From the NCBI GenBank assembly GCA_031178305.1, contig JAPSJG010000172.1, forward strand, positions 1-7,721: a DNA stretch of 7,721 nucleotides, read 5' to 3'. Origin of the DNA: Sinorhizobium sp. Lineage in GTDB: Bacteria > Pseudomonadota > Alphaproteobacteria > Rhizobiales > Rhizobiaceae. The notes beneath the pieces were generated by a model. The model made no database searches. It was not told the DNA's origin and saw only the letters and a program-made list of their open reading frames with translations. This document shows, one piece after another, positions 1-5,716 of the stretch. How positions within the stretch are numbered: the first letter of the stretch is position 1; every line of letters begins with the position of its first letter. The position numbers and the translations under genes were made by a program.

Positions 1-86
1 AGGACGAACACCATGTCCATGCCTGGAACGATGATGATGCCGAAGAGAAGGGTGAAGAACAGCCAAAGATTTTCCGCGTAGGTCAT
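1..86 (-). CDS. LysE/RhtB-family amino-acid exporter, N-terminal fragment
   Basis: The reverse strand from the ATG at 84-86 reads MTYAENLWLFFTLLFGII and continues IVPGMDMVFVL before leaving the window, so only about 28 residues are visible. A hydrophobic first segment running into a P-G-x-D/N-M-x-x-V turn is the typical start of LysE/RhtB translocators, inner-membrane proteins of about 200 residues that export amino acids or similar small molecules. The usual motif is PGP; here it reads PGM. The Shine-Dalgarno site is weak. The gene diverges from a YafY/WYL regulator, a common arrangement for a regulator and its target transporter. The substrate cannot be told from this fragment. Family assignment rests on the N-terminal motif only. 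Confidence 0.6.
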   Translation of the reverse strand, partial: MTYAENLWLFFTLLFGIIIVPGMDMVFV

Positions 87-172
87 GTCAGTAGCTCGCC
101 GAAGGTTGCGATGGACGATGGAGCGGATTGCAGTTCTTTCAATCCGTTGGCGCGTGCTATACCGCTTTCCAA

Positions 173-190
173 CTGACAGGGTCGTGTCAG
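173..190. promoter_or_regulatory. candidate operator, CTGACA-N6-TGTCAG
   Basis: A perfect inverted repeat: arms CTGACA (173-178) and TGTCAG (185-190) separated by GGGTCG. It lies in the divergent spacer between the exporter start (86) and the regulator start (218), 27 nt upstream of the regulator ATG. A CTATAC hexamer resembling an alphaproteobacterial -10 box for the regulator is at 157-162, just upstream, without a convincing -35. Symmetry, arm length and position fit a dimeric HTH repressor site, most simply for the adjacent WYL regulator acting on itself and the exporter. This is inference; no binding data are implied. Confidence 0.45.
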
Positions 191-217
191 GAGCTTTGCG
201 GCTATGGAAGGAAACCG

Positions 218-916
218 ATGCGCAAGGCATCGCGGCTGTTCGAGATCATCCAGATCGTCCGACTTGCCCGGAAGCCGATAACGGCGGCCGAATTGGCCGA
301 ACGGCTGGAGGTGACTCCGCGCTCGATCTATCGCGACGTTGCCGCCTTGCAAGCGATGCGGGTGCCGATCGAGGGCGGGCGCGGCATCGGTTATATTCTG
401 AGGCCGGGATTCGACTTGCCGCCGTTGATGTTTTCCATCGAGGAGACGGAGGCGATTGTGCTCGCCCTCGCGCTGCTCGCGCGCACCGGCGACCACGAGT
501 TGAGGGCGGCAGCGCGGCGCGTGAGCGAGAAGATCACCGGGGCCGTGCCGGCGCCTCTACGCCAGGCCTTCCAGTCACAAGCGCTGCATGCCTGGGGCAG
601 CACCTTTCCAGCGCCGGAGGGGATCGACCTCTCCCTGGTACGCCGCGCGATCCGTGACGAGCAGAAGCTCGCGCTCGACTATCGCGACGAACTCGGCCGG
701 GCGACGAAGCGCACGGTGCGCCCGCTGGGGCTGATCTATTACTCGGAACACGCGGTCATGGTTGCCTGGTGCGAGCTGCGCCAGGCCATCCGCAATTTCC
801 GCGCAGATCGGGTGGAGCATTGCGAATCGGTCGACGCCTTCTTCCGCGGCGAAGGCGAGAAGCTGCGGCAATTGTGGATGGATGGGTGGAAAACGCCGGC
901 GAGCGCGGGCGTCTGA
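218..916 (+). CDS. YafY-like transcriptional regulator, HTH plus WYL domain
   Basis: A 232-residue protein. Residues 1-60 form a DeoR/HTH_11-type winged helix: the helix-turn-helix covers about 22-44 (TAAELAERLEVTPRSIYRDV), followed by the wing GGRGIGYILRPGF. Residues about 145-215 form a WYL domain, with RPLGLIYY, VAWCELR and the conserved NFRADRV end; the name-giving W-Y-L triplet is degenerate here. The length fits the YafY family (about 225-235 residues). An in-frame ATG at 128 would add 30 residues without homology. The ATG at 218 is preferred because GGAAGGA (206-212) sits 5 nt upstream and the family begins M-R-(K/R)-A-x-R-L. WYL domains are thought to sense small ligands or nucleic acid. 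The likely target is the divergent exporter, possibly through the inverted repeat at 173-190. It converges on sodB. Confidence 0.85.
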   Translation: MRKASRLFEIIQIVRLARKPITAAELAERLEVTPRSIYRDVAALQAMRVPIEGGRGIGYILRPGFDLPPLMFSIEETEAIVLALALLARTGDHELRAAARRVSEKITGAVPAPLRQAFQSQALHAWGSTFPAPEGIDLSLVRRAIRDEQKLALDYRDELGRATKRTVRPLGLIYYSEHAVMVAWCELRQAIRNFRADRVEHCESVDAFFRGEGEKLRQLWMDGWKTPASAGV

Positions 917-966
917 GTGCGGGATGTATAGGAGATGGTGGTCCCGCAAAATGCCATCCGGCTCCA

Positions 967-1103
967 CCTTCTCCCCGCAAGCGGGGCGAAGGGACTCGCG
1001 ACAAGCGTCGCCGCCAGTCCCCTATCTCCTTGCAACTGGGGTGAAGGGGCAAGTTCTGGTGCAGGTCCCCTCTCCCCGCGCGTCCCCGCGCGCGGGGAGA
1101 GGG
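967..1103. repeat. chain of four GC-rich hairpins (REP/RIME-like mosaic)
   Basis: The 289-nt gap between the convergent regulator and sodB genes is mostly palindromes. Hairpin 1: CCTTCTCCCCGC (967-978) pairs with 981-992, one mismatch. Hairpin 2: GGGACT (991-996) pairs with AGTCCC (1016-1021), enclosing GCGAC/GTCGC (998-1002/1007-1011). Hairpin 3: imperfect, CCCCT (1019-1023) with AGGGG (1045-1049). Hairpin 4: CCCTCTCCCCGCGCG (1068-1082) pairs perfectly over 15 bp with 1089-1103, loop TCCCCG. The sequence GGTTAGGGTGAGGGG follows at 1102-1116. This vocabulary is common in REP/RIME-type intergenic repeats of rhizobia. No coding sequence was seen here. Confidence 0.7.
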
Positions 1104-1156
1104 TTAGGGTGAGGGGCAAATCATCACCCCGGGAAGCATGAGCTATCATGTGGTCG

Positions 1157-1182
1157 AAAAGGCCCGACGCAAGCGCCGGGCC
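1157..1182 (-). terminator. rho-independent terminator of sodB
   Basis: On the minus strand, 23 nt past the sodB stop, GGCCCGGCG-CTTG-CGTCGGGCC forms a 9-bp stem (one G-T pair, plus-strand coordinates 1161-1182) followed directly by TTTT (1157-1160). Stem strength, loop size, U-tract and spacing all fit an intrinsic terminator. The U-tract is short, so readthrough into the hairpin chain is possible. Confidence 0.75.
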
Positions 1183-1205
1183 GAACCTCCATCGCGACGG
1201 GTCGC

Positions 1206-1808
1206 TTACTTCGTCGCCGTCTCGTACATTTCGAGGACATAGTCCCAGTTGATCAGGTTGTCGACGAAGGCTTCGAGGTATTTCGGGCGGGCGTTGCGGT
1301 AATCGATGTAGTAGGAGTGCTCCCAGACATCGACGCCGAGGATCGGCGAAGCGCCATGGACCAGCGGGTTTTCGCCGTTCGGGGTCTTTGAAATTTCGAG
1401 CTTGCCGTTCTTGACCGAGAGCCAGGCCCAGCCGGAGCCGAACTGGGCGGTGCCGGCTGCGATGAAATCGGCGCGGAACTTGTCATAGCCGCCGAGATCG
1501 GACTTGATCGCCGCGTCGAGCTTGCCCGGCAGGCTGGTGCCGCCGCCGCCCTTCTTCATCCACTTCCAGAAGTGGATGTGGTTGTAGTGCTGGCCGGCAT
1601 TGTTGAAGAGCGGCTGGTTGGTACCGTAGGATTTCTTGACGACTTCTTCGACGGACAGGTCGGAAAGACCGGCTTCCTCGGCAAGCTTGTTGCCGTTCGT
1701 CACATAGGCGAGGTGATGCTTGTCGTGATGATATTCGAGCGTTTCGCGTGACATGTAAGGCGCGAGCGCATCATAGTCATAGGGAAGGTTCGGCAATTCG
1801 AAAGCCAT
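1206..1808 (-). CDS. sodB: superoxide dismutase, Fe/Mn family
   Basis: A 200-residue cytoplasmic-type enzyme converting superoxide to hydrogen peroxide and oxygen. There is no signal peptide. It starts MAFELPNLPYDYDALAPYMS; the N-terminal hairpin domain covers about 1-85 and the alpha/beta domain 90-200. Expected metal ligands are all present: H27, H77 (in NNAGQHYNH), D160 and H164 (in GVDVWEHSYY). Q73 lies where Fe-SODs carry their active-site glutamine, while the position holding the equivalent Gln in Mn-SODs (TANQDSP in E. coli SodA) is Gly145, so it is Fe-type by sequence. Rhizobial enzymes of this type have been described as cambialistic. The start at 1808 is chosen over a longer frame to 1829 because AGGAGA (1816-1821) sits 7 nt upstream and because the family begins here. 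It is a single-gene unit with its own promoter and terminator candidates. Confidence 0.95.
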   Translation of the reverse strand: MAFELPNLPYDYDALAPYMSRETLEYHHDKHHLAYVTNGNKLAEEAGLSDLSVEEVVKKSYGTNQPLFNNAGQHYNHIHFWKWMKKGGGGTSLPGKLDAAIKSDLGGYDKFRADFIAAGTAQFGSGWAWLSVKNGKLEISKTPNGENPLVHGASPILGVDVWEHSYYIDYRNARPKYLEAFVDNLINWDYVLEMYETATK

Positions 1809-1859
1809 TGTGGCATCTCCTCTTGGCATTGGATTTCGTCACGGAAATCTGTGAGCGGA

Positions 1860-1887
1860 ACATAGGCACCGCCTCGGCGGGAGGCAA
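1860..1887 (-). promoter_or_regulatory. candidate sodB promoter within an 8-bp inverted repeat
   Basis: On the minus strand TTGCCT (1882-1887) and CTATGT (1860-1865) are separated by 16 nt, close to the alphaproteobacterial housekeeping pattern CTTGAC-N17-CTATAT. This places a 5' leader of about 45 nt before the sodB ATG at 1808. A perfect inverted repeat GGCACCGC (1865-1872)/GCGGTGCC (1893-1900) surrounds the -35 box. One arm is inside the spacer against the -10 and the other just upstream of the -35, where a regulator could block or bend the promoter. Prediction from sequence only. Confidence 0.45.
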
Positions 1888-2043
1888 CCGATGCGGTGCC
1901 AAATTTTCCCTAACCCACGCAAAATACTTCCTTTGCTCTCCGCATCGTCGGTCCTCGGAGAAGGCGATGCGCAACTTTTGCTGCTGCAGCTTCGTTTACA
2001 TAACCGCGTCGCCTCCGCCGCACAGGAGCTGCAGGAGAGAAGG

Positions 2044-2454
2044 ATGGAATTTCACCAGGGACGTCTCATCGATCACGTGCACCTTCGCGTGCAGGATCTC
2101 GCTGTCAGCAAGCGCTTCTACGTCGCAGTCCTCGGTGCGCTCGGCCACCAGCCGACCCGTGAGACCGACGCGTTTTTTGCCTTCGACGAATTATTCGTCG
2201 ACAAGGCGGATGACTATCAGAGCCGCGTCCATCTCGCCTTCCAGGCGGCCGACCGGGACGCCGTGCAGCGATTCTACCATGTCGGCCTCGCAAATGGCGG
2301 CATGGATAATGGCGGCCCTGGCGAGCGTCCCTACCACCCGGGCTACTACGCCGCGTTTCTCCTCGACCCGGACGGCAACAATATCGAAGCGGTCCATCAC
2401 GGGCCGACGACACGAACCTCCGCCGACGTGCTCGTCCGGCCGATCGAGGAATGA
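2044..2454 (+). CDS. VOC-family (glyoxalase/bleomycin resistance fold) protein
   Basis: A 136-residue single-module VOC protein built from two beta-alpha-beta-beta-beta units, about 8-66 and 67-118. The opening IDHVHLRVQDLAVSKRFY and the closing LDPDGNNIEAVHH are hallmarks. Probable metal ligands are H11, H63 (RVHLAF) and E115, consistent with a metal-dependent enzyme, but the substrate is not determinable: the family includes glyoxalases, dioxygenases, epimerases and antibiotic-binding proteins. The region 85-100 (GGMDNGGPGERPYHPGYYAA) matches the loop of many small lactoylglutathione-lyase-like proteins. The start at 2044 is chosen because AGGAGA (2033-2038) lies 5 nt upstream and the domain begins at once; an open frame extends upstream to 1891 but covers the sodB promoter region. 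The gene is divergent from sodB and converges on the aminotransferase gene. Confidence 0.8.
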   Translation: MEFHQGRLIDHVHLRVQDLAVSKRFYVAVLGALGHQPTRETDAFFAFDELFVDKADDYQSRVHLAFQAADRDAVQRFYHVGLANGGMDNGGPGERPYHPGYYAAFLLDPDGNNIEAVHHGPTTRTSADVLVRPIEE

Positions 2455-2487
2455 GCGGGCGTGACCCCTACCCTGCAGGTGGCCCCG

Positions 2488-2631
2488 CCCCAACCCTCCC
2501 CACATGTGGGAGGAGCTTACGGTGCTGCGCCTGACCCATCCATGTCTTGACGGTTCCGGGAGCGTGGATGTTGCCGGCGACACCGGCCGGGACGGGAGCA
2601 AGCCCCTCCCACCTGTGGGGAGGGGTTGGGG
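2488..2631. repeat. BIME-like pair of inverted palindromic repeats
   Basis: Two related units of 32-33 nt face each other at 2488-2519 and 2599-2631, with about 80 nt between. Each is itself palindromic around CCCACnTGTGGG. The reverse complement of the left unit matches the right unit at about 29 of 33 positions, with one single-base gap. They fill the space between the convergent VOC gene (stop 2454) and aminotransferase gene (stop 2642), so they may serve both transcripts as 3' stabilising or terminating structures. No terminal target duplication is evident. A decayed relative is at 4766-4890. Confidence 0.65.
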
Positions 2632-2641
2632 AGCGGCCGTA

Positions 2642-3523
2642 TCACACGTCCCCGCTCGAATGCGCCCATTCCATATAGAGGTCGCGCGCCTTGGCCGTGA
2701 TTGGGCCTGCCTGCAGACCGCGGTCCTCGAGCCGGGTCACCGGCACGACCTTCGAATAGTTGCCGGTAGTGAAGATCTCGTCGGCCGTCTCGAAATCGGC
2801 CATGGTCAGCGTCGTTTCGACCACTTCGAAACCGGCTTCGCGCAGCAGACCCATGACACGAGAGCGGGTGATGCCCGCAAGGAAGGTCCGGTTGGCGGCA
2901 GGCGTGAAGACGACGCCGTCCTTGACCATGAAGACATTGGAAGAGCCGGTCTCGGCGATATTGCCGAGCATGTCGCGCACCAGCGCATTGTCGAAGCCGC
3001 GCGAGCGCGCTTCCTGTAGGATGCGGGCGTTGTTGGGATAGAGGCAGCCGGCCTTGGCGTCGGTCGGCATGCATTCGAGCGTCGGGCGGCGGAAGGGCGA
3101 GAGCGTCAGCGCCGAGCCCGAATGCGCATTGCCCATCGGTGCTTCGAACAGGCAGAGGGCGAAGCGAGTCGATTCCGGATCGACCGCCACCACGCTCCAG
3201 GAACCGTGCTCGCCCCAATACATAGGCTTCACATAGATTGCCGTCATGCCGTCGAATTTCTTCACGCCCTCCCAGGTCAGCGCCTCGATCTCTTCGGCCG
3301 CTATTGTCGGCTTCAGCCCGAGCGCTTCGGCGGAGCGGTTGACGCGCTGGCAATGCAGGTCGAGGTCGGGCGCGATCCCGTCGAACCAGCGCGCGCCGTC
3401 GAACACAGTCGAGCCGAGCCACATCGCGTGGGAGGTCGGGCCGATCAGCGGCGGATTGCCGGAGAGCCATTCGCCGTCAACATAGGTCCAGGTGGTGGAT
3501 CGCGGGGATGTATCGACGGCCAT
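2642..3523 (-). CDS. ilvE: branched-chain amino acid aminotransferase-like PLP enzyme (fold type IV)
   Basis: A 293-residue class IV aminotransferase that would move the amino group between branched-chain amino acids and 2-oxoglutarate in the last step of Val/Leu/Ile synthesis or the first of their breakdown. The N-terminal domain (about 10-130) contains GSTVFDGARWFDG and YVKPMYWG. The PLP-binding lysine is probably K157 (TDAKAGCLYPNNARI). The C-terminal signature E191-T-G-S-S-N, followed by the T217-G-I-T-R-S stretch at about 213-221, is the phosphate-binding region. The length is slightly under that of E. coli IlvE (309). GGAGG sits 5 nt before the ATG at 3521-3523. D-amino acid or (R)-amine transaminases share this fold, so substrate range is open: class is certain, BCAT specificity probable. 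It diverges from the alcohol dehydrogenase across 153 nt in which no clear promoter was recognised. Confidence 0.8.
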   Translation of the reverse strand: MAVDTSPRSTTWTYVDGEWLSGNPPLIGPTSHAMWLGSTVFDGARWFDGIAPDLDLHCQRVNRSAEALGLKPTIAAEEIEALTWEGVKKFDGMTAIYVKPMYWGEHGSWSVVAVDPESTRFALCLFEAPMGNAHSGSALTLSPFRRPTLECMPTDAKAGCLYPNNARILQEARSRGFDNALVRDMLGNIAETGSSNVFMVKDGVVFTPAANRTFLAGITRSRVMGLLREAGFEVVETTLTMADFETADEIFTTGNYSKVVPVTRLEDRGLQAGPITAKARDLYMEWAHSSGDV

Positions 3524-3676
3524 CGGCGCCTCCTCTCATCTTTCTCGTTCGTTCCGCTTTATCCGGAAAAAGCAGCATTGGGGTGAATGGGTATATCAAA
3601 AATAGTCATGGGCTTCATTTAGGAGCCGTGTGATACGCCGCGCCAGAATGGCAGGACTTACAAGGGAGATGAACCG

Positions 3677-4717
3677 ATGAGAGCGATGTATTACGACGCC
3701 TTCGAAAAGACGCCGGAGGTGAGGACGCTGCCCGACCCGAAGCCAACGGAGAACGGCGTCGTTATCAAGGTGGAAGCAAGCGGGCTCTGCCGCAGCGACT
3801 GGCACGGCTGGATGGGCCATGACCCGGACATCCGGCTGCCGCATGTCCCGGGCCACGAACTGGCGGGAACGATCGCCGCCACTGGCCGCGGGGTGATGCG
3901 CTACAAGGTCGGCGACCGGGTCACCGTGCCCTTCGTTTCCGGCTGCGGCCGTTGCGCCGAATGCCGCTCCGGCAACAGCCAAGTCTGCGAAGCGCAGTTC
4001 CAGCCGGGCTTCACCCATTGGGGCTCGTTCGCCGAATATGTGGCGATCGACTTTGCCGACCAGAATCTCGTGCACCTGCCGGAGAGCATGGATTTTGCGA
4101 CGGCCGCCAGCCTCGGCTGCCGCTTCGCCACCTCCTTCCGGGCCATCGCCGACCAGGCCCGCGTTCAAGGGGGCGAATGGGTGGCGGTGCACGGCTGCGG
4201 CGGCGTCGGCCTCTCGGCGATCATGATCGCAGCCGCGCTCGGAGCCAACCCGATCGCCATCGACGTTTCCGCAGAAAAGCTCGCCTTCGCCCGGAAACTC
4301 GGCGCCGTCGCGGCGATCAACGCGCGCGAGACGGATGATGTCGCCGCCGCCGTCAGGGAGATCACGGCAGGCGGAGCGCACGTGTCAATCGATGCGCTCG
4401 GCTCGCCCGTCACCTGCTTCAATTCGATCAGAAATCTCCGCCGCCGCGGCCGGCACGTCCAGGTCGGCCTGATGTTGGCGGAACACGCCACGCCGCAGAT
4501 CCCGATGGCGCAGGTGATCGGCCACGAGCTCGAAATCTACGGCAGCCACGGCATGCAAGCCTGGCGCTACGACGCAATGCTGTCGATGATCACGGCCGGT
4601 AAGCTCGACCCCAGGCAGCTGATCGGCCGGGAGATTTCGCTGCAAGAGGCCGTCCCGGCGCTGGTGGCGATGGACCGCGCGACAGACCTCGGCATCAGCG
4701 TAATCACGCGGTTTTGA
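3677..4717 (+). CDS. zinc-dependent alcohol dehydrogenase (MDR family)
   Basis: A 346-residue medium-chain dehydrogenase that would oxidise an alcohol or reduce an aldehyde with NAD(H). The catalytic zinc site is C38 (GLCRSDWH), H60-E61 (PGHELAG) and C148 (LGCRFATSFRA). The structural zinc site is C90, C93, C96 and C104, all present. The Rossmann fold carries GCGGVG at 173-178 and ends its second strand with D196 (AIDVS), indicating preference for NAD over NADP. AAGGGAG (3662-3668) lies 8 nt before the ATG; a second Met at residue 4 is less well placed. The 293 nt downstream to the next gene hold only a decayed repeat (4766-4890), with no recognisable terminator. The substrate is not inferable from sequence or neighbours. 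Confidence 0.9.
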   Translation: MRAMYYDAFEKTPEVRTLPDPKPTENGVVIKVEASGLCRSDWHGWMGHDPDIRLPHVPGHELAGTIAATGRGVMRYKVGDRVTVPFVSGCGRCAECRSGNSQVCEAQFQPGFTHWGSFAEYVAIDFADQNLVHLPESMDFATAASLGCRFATSFRAIADQARVQGGEWVAVHGCGGVGLSAIMIAAALGANPIAIDVSAEKLAFARKLGAVAAINARETDDVAAAVREITAGGAHVSIDALGSPVTCFNSIRNLRRRGRHVQVGLMLAEHATPQIPMAQVIGHELEIYGSHGMQAWRYDAMLSMITAGKLDPRQLIGREISLQEAVPALVAMDRATDLGISVITRF

Positions 4718-4765
4718 CGCGTGACCGCCGGGCGAGCCGCGCCGCCATAGCGCCGTTCTAAGGCC

Positions 4766-4890
4766 TGGGAGGGGCTTAACCTGGCCGCGCCCTCACCGCC
4801 ATTTTTTGGCGTAGCGGCAGACCCAAGCGTAGTAAATGGCAGGGAGGCGCGGCGGACACCAAAGCCCCGCTCACCTGTGGGGGGTTGGGG
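4766..4890. repeat. decayed copy of the 2488-2631 repeat family
   Basis: At 4862-4890 AAGCCCC-(GCT)-CACCTGTGGGG-GGTTGGGG matches the right-hand unit at 2600-2631 except for two substitutions and a loss of about three bases. At 4766-4779 TGGGAGGGGCTTAA matches the inner half of the left-hand unit (2507-2520) in the opposite orientation, the rest being lost. The layout is again inverted and outward-ended, about 125 nt overall against 144 nt. The left piece alone is short enough to be chance. Nothing else, coding or otherwise, was recognised in 4718-5010. Confidence 0.5.
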
Positions 4891-5010
4891 AGGGGTCTTG
4901 CACTTCAGGAAGGCCGCGCCCGATCACGCCGCCCCAAGCCGAGGGAATTCCGATCGGACCGTTGCACTGCTATCCTCCCGATAAGCAAGACGAATCAGTG
5001 AGGTCCCGTC

Positions 5011-5562
5011 ATGGCGCTTGCGGCTCAGGCCACGGAAGGAGAACTCTACCGGCCCGTTCTCGACGACAATCCGGCGCATCCCAGCGGCTGGCCCGTGCGT
5101 GTGATCGTAAGTTCGCAGACGGAGGCCAGACATAATCGGGGGCTCTGGGCACCGACGCATCTGATCTCGATTCGGGCGCCCGCAACCCGGCTCTTGTCGA
5201 TGATCGAACTGCCGCCGGAGCGGCACCTGGAACTCTTTTTCGGCGATGCGATCGATCCGGAAGCGCCGGACGCCGCGCGGGCCGAGGCAATGGAGGCGAC
5301 ATTCGCCTTCGTCGACGGGCTGCCCAATGATGCGCATCTTCTGGTCCACTGCCTCAGGGGCATCGGCCGCTCGACGGCGCTGACGCTTGGCATTCTCGCG
5401 CGCTACATCACGCCGGAGGCGGCGGCCGCGGCGCTTCACGCGCTTCGCCCGGAGGCCAAGCCGAACCGCCACGTGGTCGGACTCTGCGATACGGCGCTCG
5501 GGCTCAAGGGTAAGCTTGCCAGGCAGGCGCTGCGTTTCCCGACAAAGGTCTGGAAAGGCTGA
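5011..5562 (+). CDS. tyrosine/dual-specificity phosphatase-like protein
   Basis: A 183-residue protein carrying the Cys-based phosphatase P-loop H113-C114-L-R-G-I-G-R120-S-T (HCX5RS/T). C114 would be the nucleophile and R120 the phosphate binder. The phosphatase-like domain covers about 30-165: a first strand VRVIVSSQTEA, the strand APTHLISIRAP typical of small alphaproteobacterial members, D79 (LFFGDAID) as a possible general acid, then the P-loop and helices rich in alanine. Fold and P-loop suggest protein-tyrosine or other phosphoester hydrolysis; the target is unknown. GTGAGG (4998-5003) precedes the ATG by 7 nt. Residues 1-28 lie before the first predicted strand, so an in-frame GTG at 5095 is a weaker alternative start. 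It stands alone, 154 nt before the dehalogenase gene. Confidence 0.75.
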   Translation: MALAAQATEGELYRPVLDDNPAHPSGWPVRVIVSSQTEARHNRGLWAPTHLISIRAPATRLLSMIELPPERHLELFFGDAIDPEAPDAARAEAMEATFAFVDGLPNDAHLLVHCLRGIGRSTALTLGILARYITPEAAAAALHALRPEAKPNRHVVGLCDTALGLKGKLARQALRFPTKVWKG

Positions 5563-5586
5563 CGATCGCAGGCACGTGCGATGCCA

Positions 5587-5607
5587 TTGTGCGGCGCACA
5601 AAATTTT
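5587..5607 (+). terminator. weak intrinsic terminator candidate after the phosphatase gene
   Basis: TTGTGC (5587-5592) and GCACAA (5596-5601) form a 6-bp stem with a 3-nt loop, followed by AATTTT, 24 nt after the stop at 5562. The stem is short and the U-run has only four bases. A TTGACA hexamer overlaps at 5606-5611 but has no good -10 at the right distance. Confidence 0.3.
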
Positions 5608-5716
5608 GACATGATCTCCAAAAAACAAAATGGAGCAGCGACGCGTTGTAATCGCAAGCCCCTCGTCCAGGATGTGCCTGCGGGCCAGCCGGATGCGGGT
5701 GAGACGGGAGAAATCG

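Noticed and set aside
83..496. Long minus-strand open frame opposite the regulator
   Set aside because: It is antisense to the well-supported HTH-WYL gene, shows no recognisable domain, and its C-terminal end does not match the exporter frame; it is a high-GC shadow frame.
739..1149. Minus-strand open frame running through the hairpin chain
   Set aside because: The translation covers palindromic repeat DNA and the antisense of the regulator; low-complexity Arg/Pro/Ser composition and no family resemblance.
1748..2464. Plus-strand frame of 238 codons overlapping the sodB start and the VOC gene
   Set aside because: It overlaps two well-supported genes in other frames, is rich in Ser/Arg/Thr as expected for an off-frame reading of GC-rich DNA, and has no domain.
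2517..3470. Second long minus-strand frame within the aminotransferase gene
   Set aside because: It is the +1/-1 shadow of the aminotransferase with Arg-rich composition; the other frame carries all catalytic motifs.
4797..4811. CGCCA-TTTTT-TGGCG hairpin considered as terminator of the alcohol dehydrogenase
   Set aside because: The T-run is in the loop, not after the stem, and the stem is only 5 bp, so it does not have terminator architecture.
4836..5135. Plus-strand 99-codon frame before the phosphatase gene
   Set aside because: It runs through the decayed repeat and into the phosphatase gene out of frame, with no ribosome binding site or recognisable motif.
5573..5580. GCACGTGC palindrome after the phosphatase gene
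   Set aside because: An 8-bp palindrome is expected by chance at this length and GC content, and no second copy or flanking symmetry was seen.
5606..5634. TTGACA as a -35 box for the dehalogenase-tam unit
   Set aside because: At 17 nt spacing the -10 position reads AATGGA, which is not close to an alphaproteobacterial -10; no better spacing was found.
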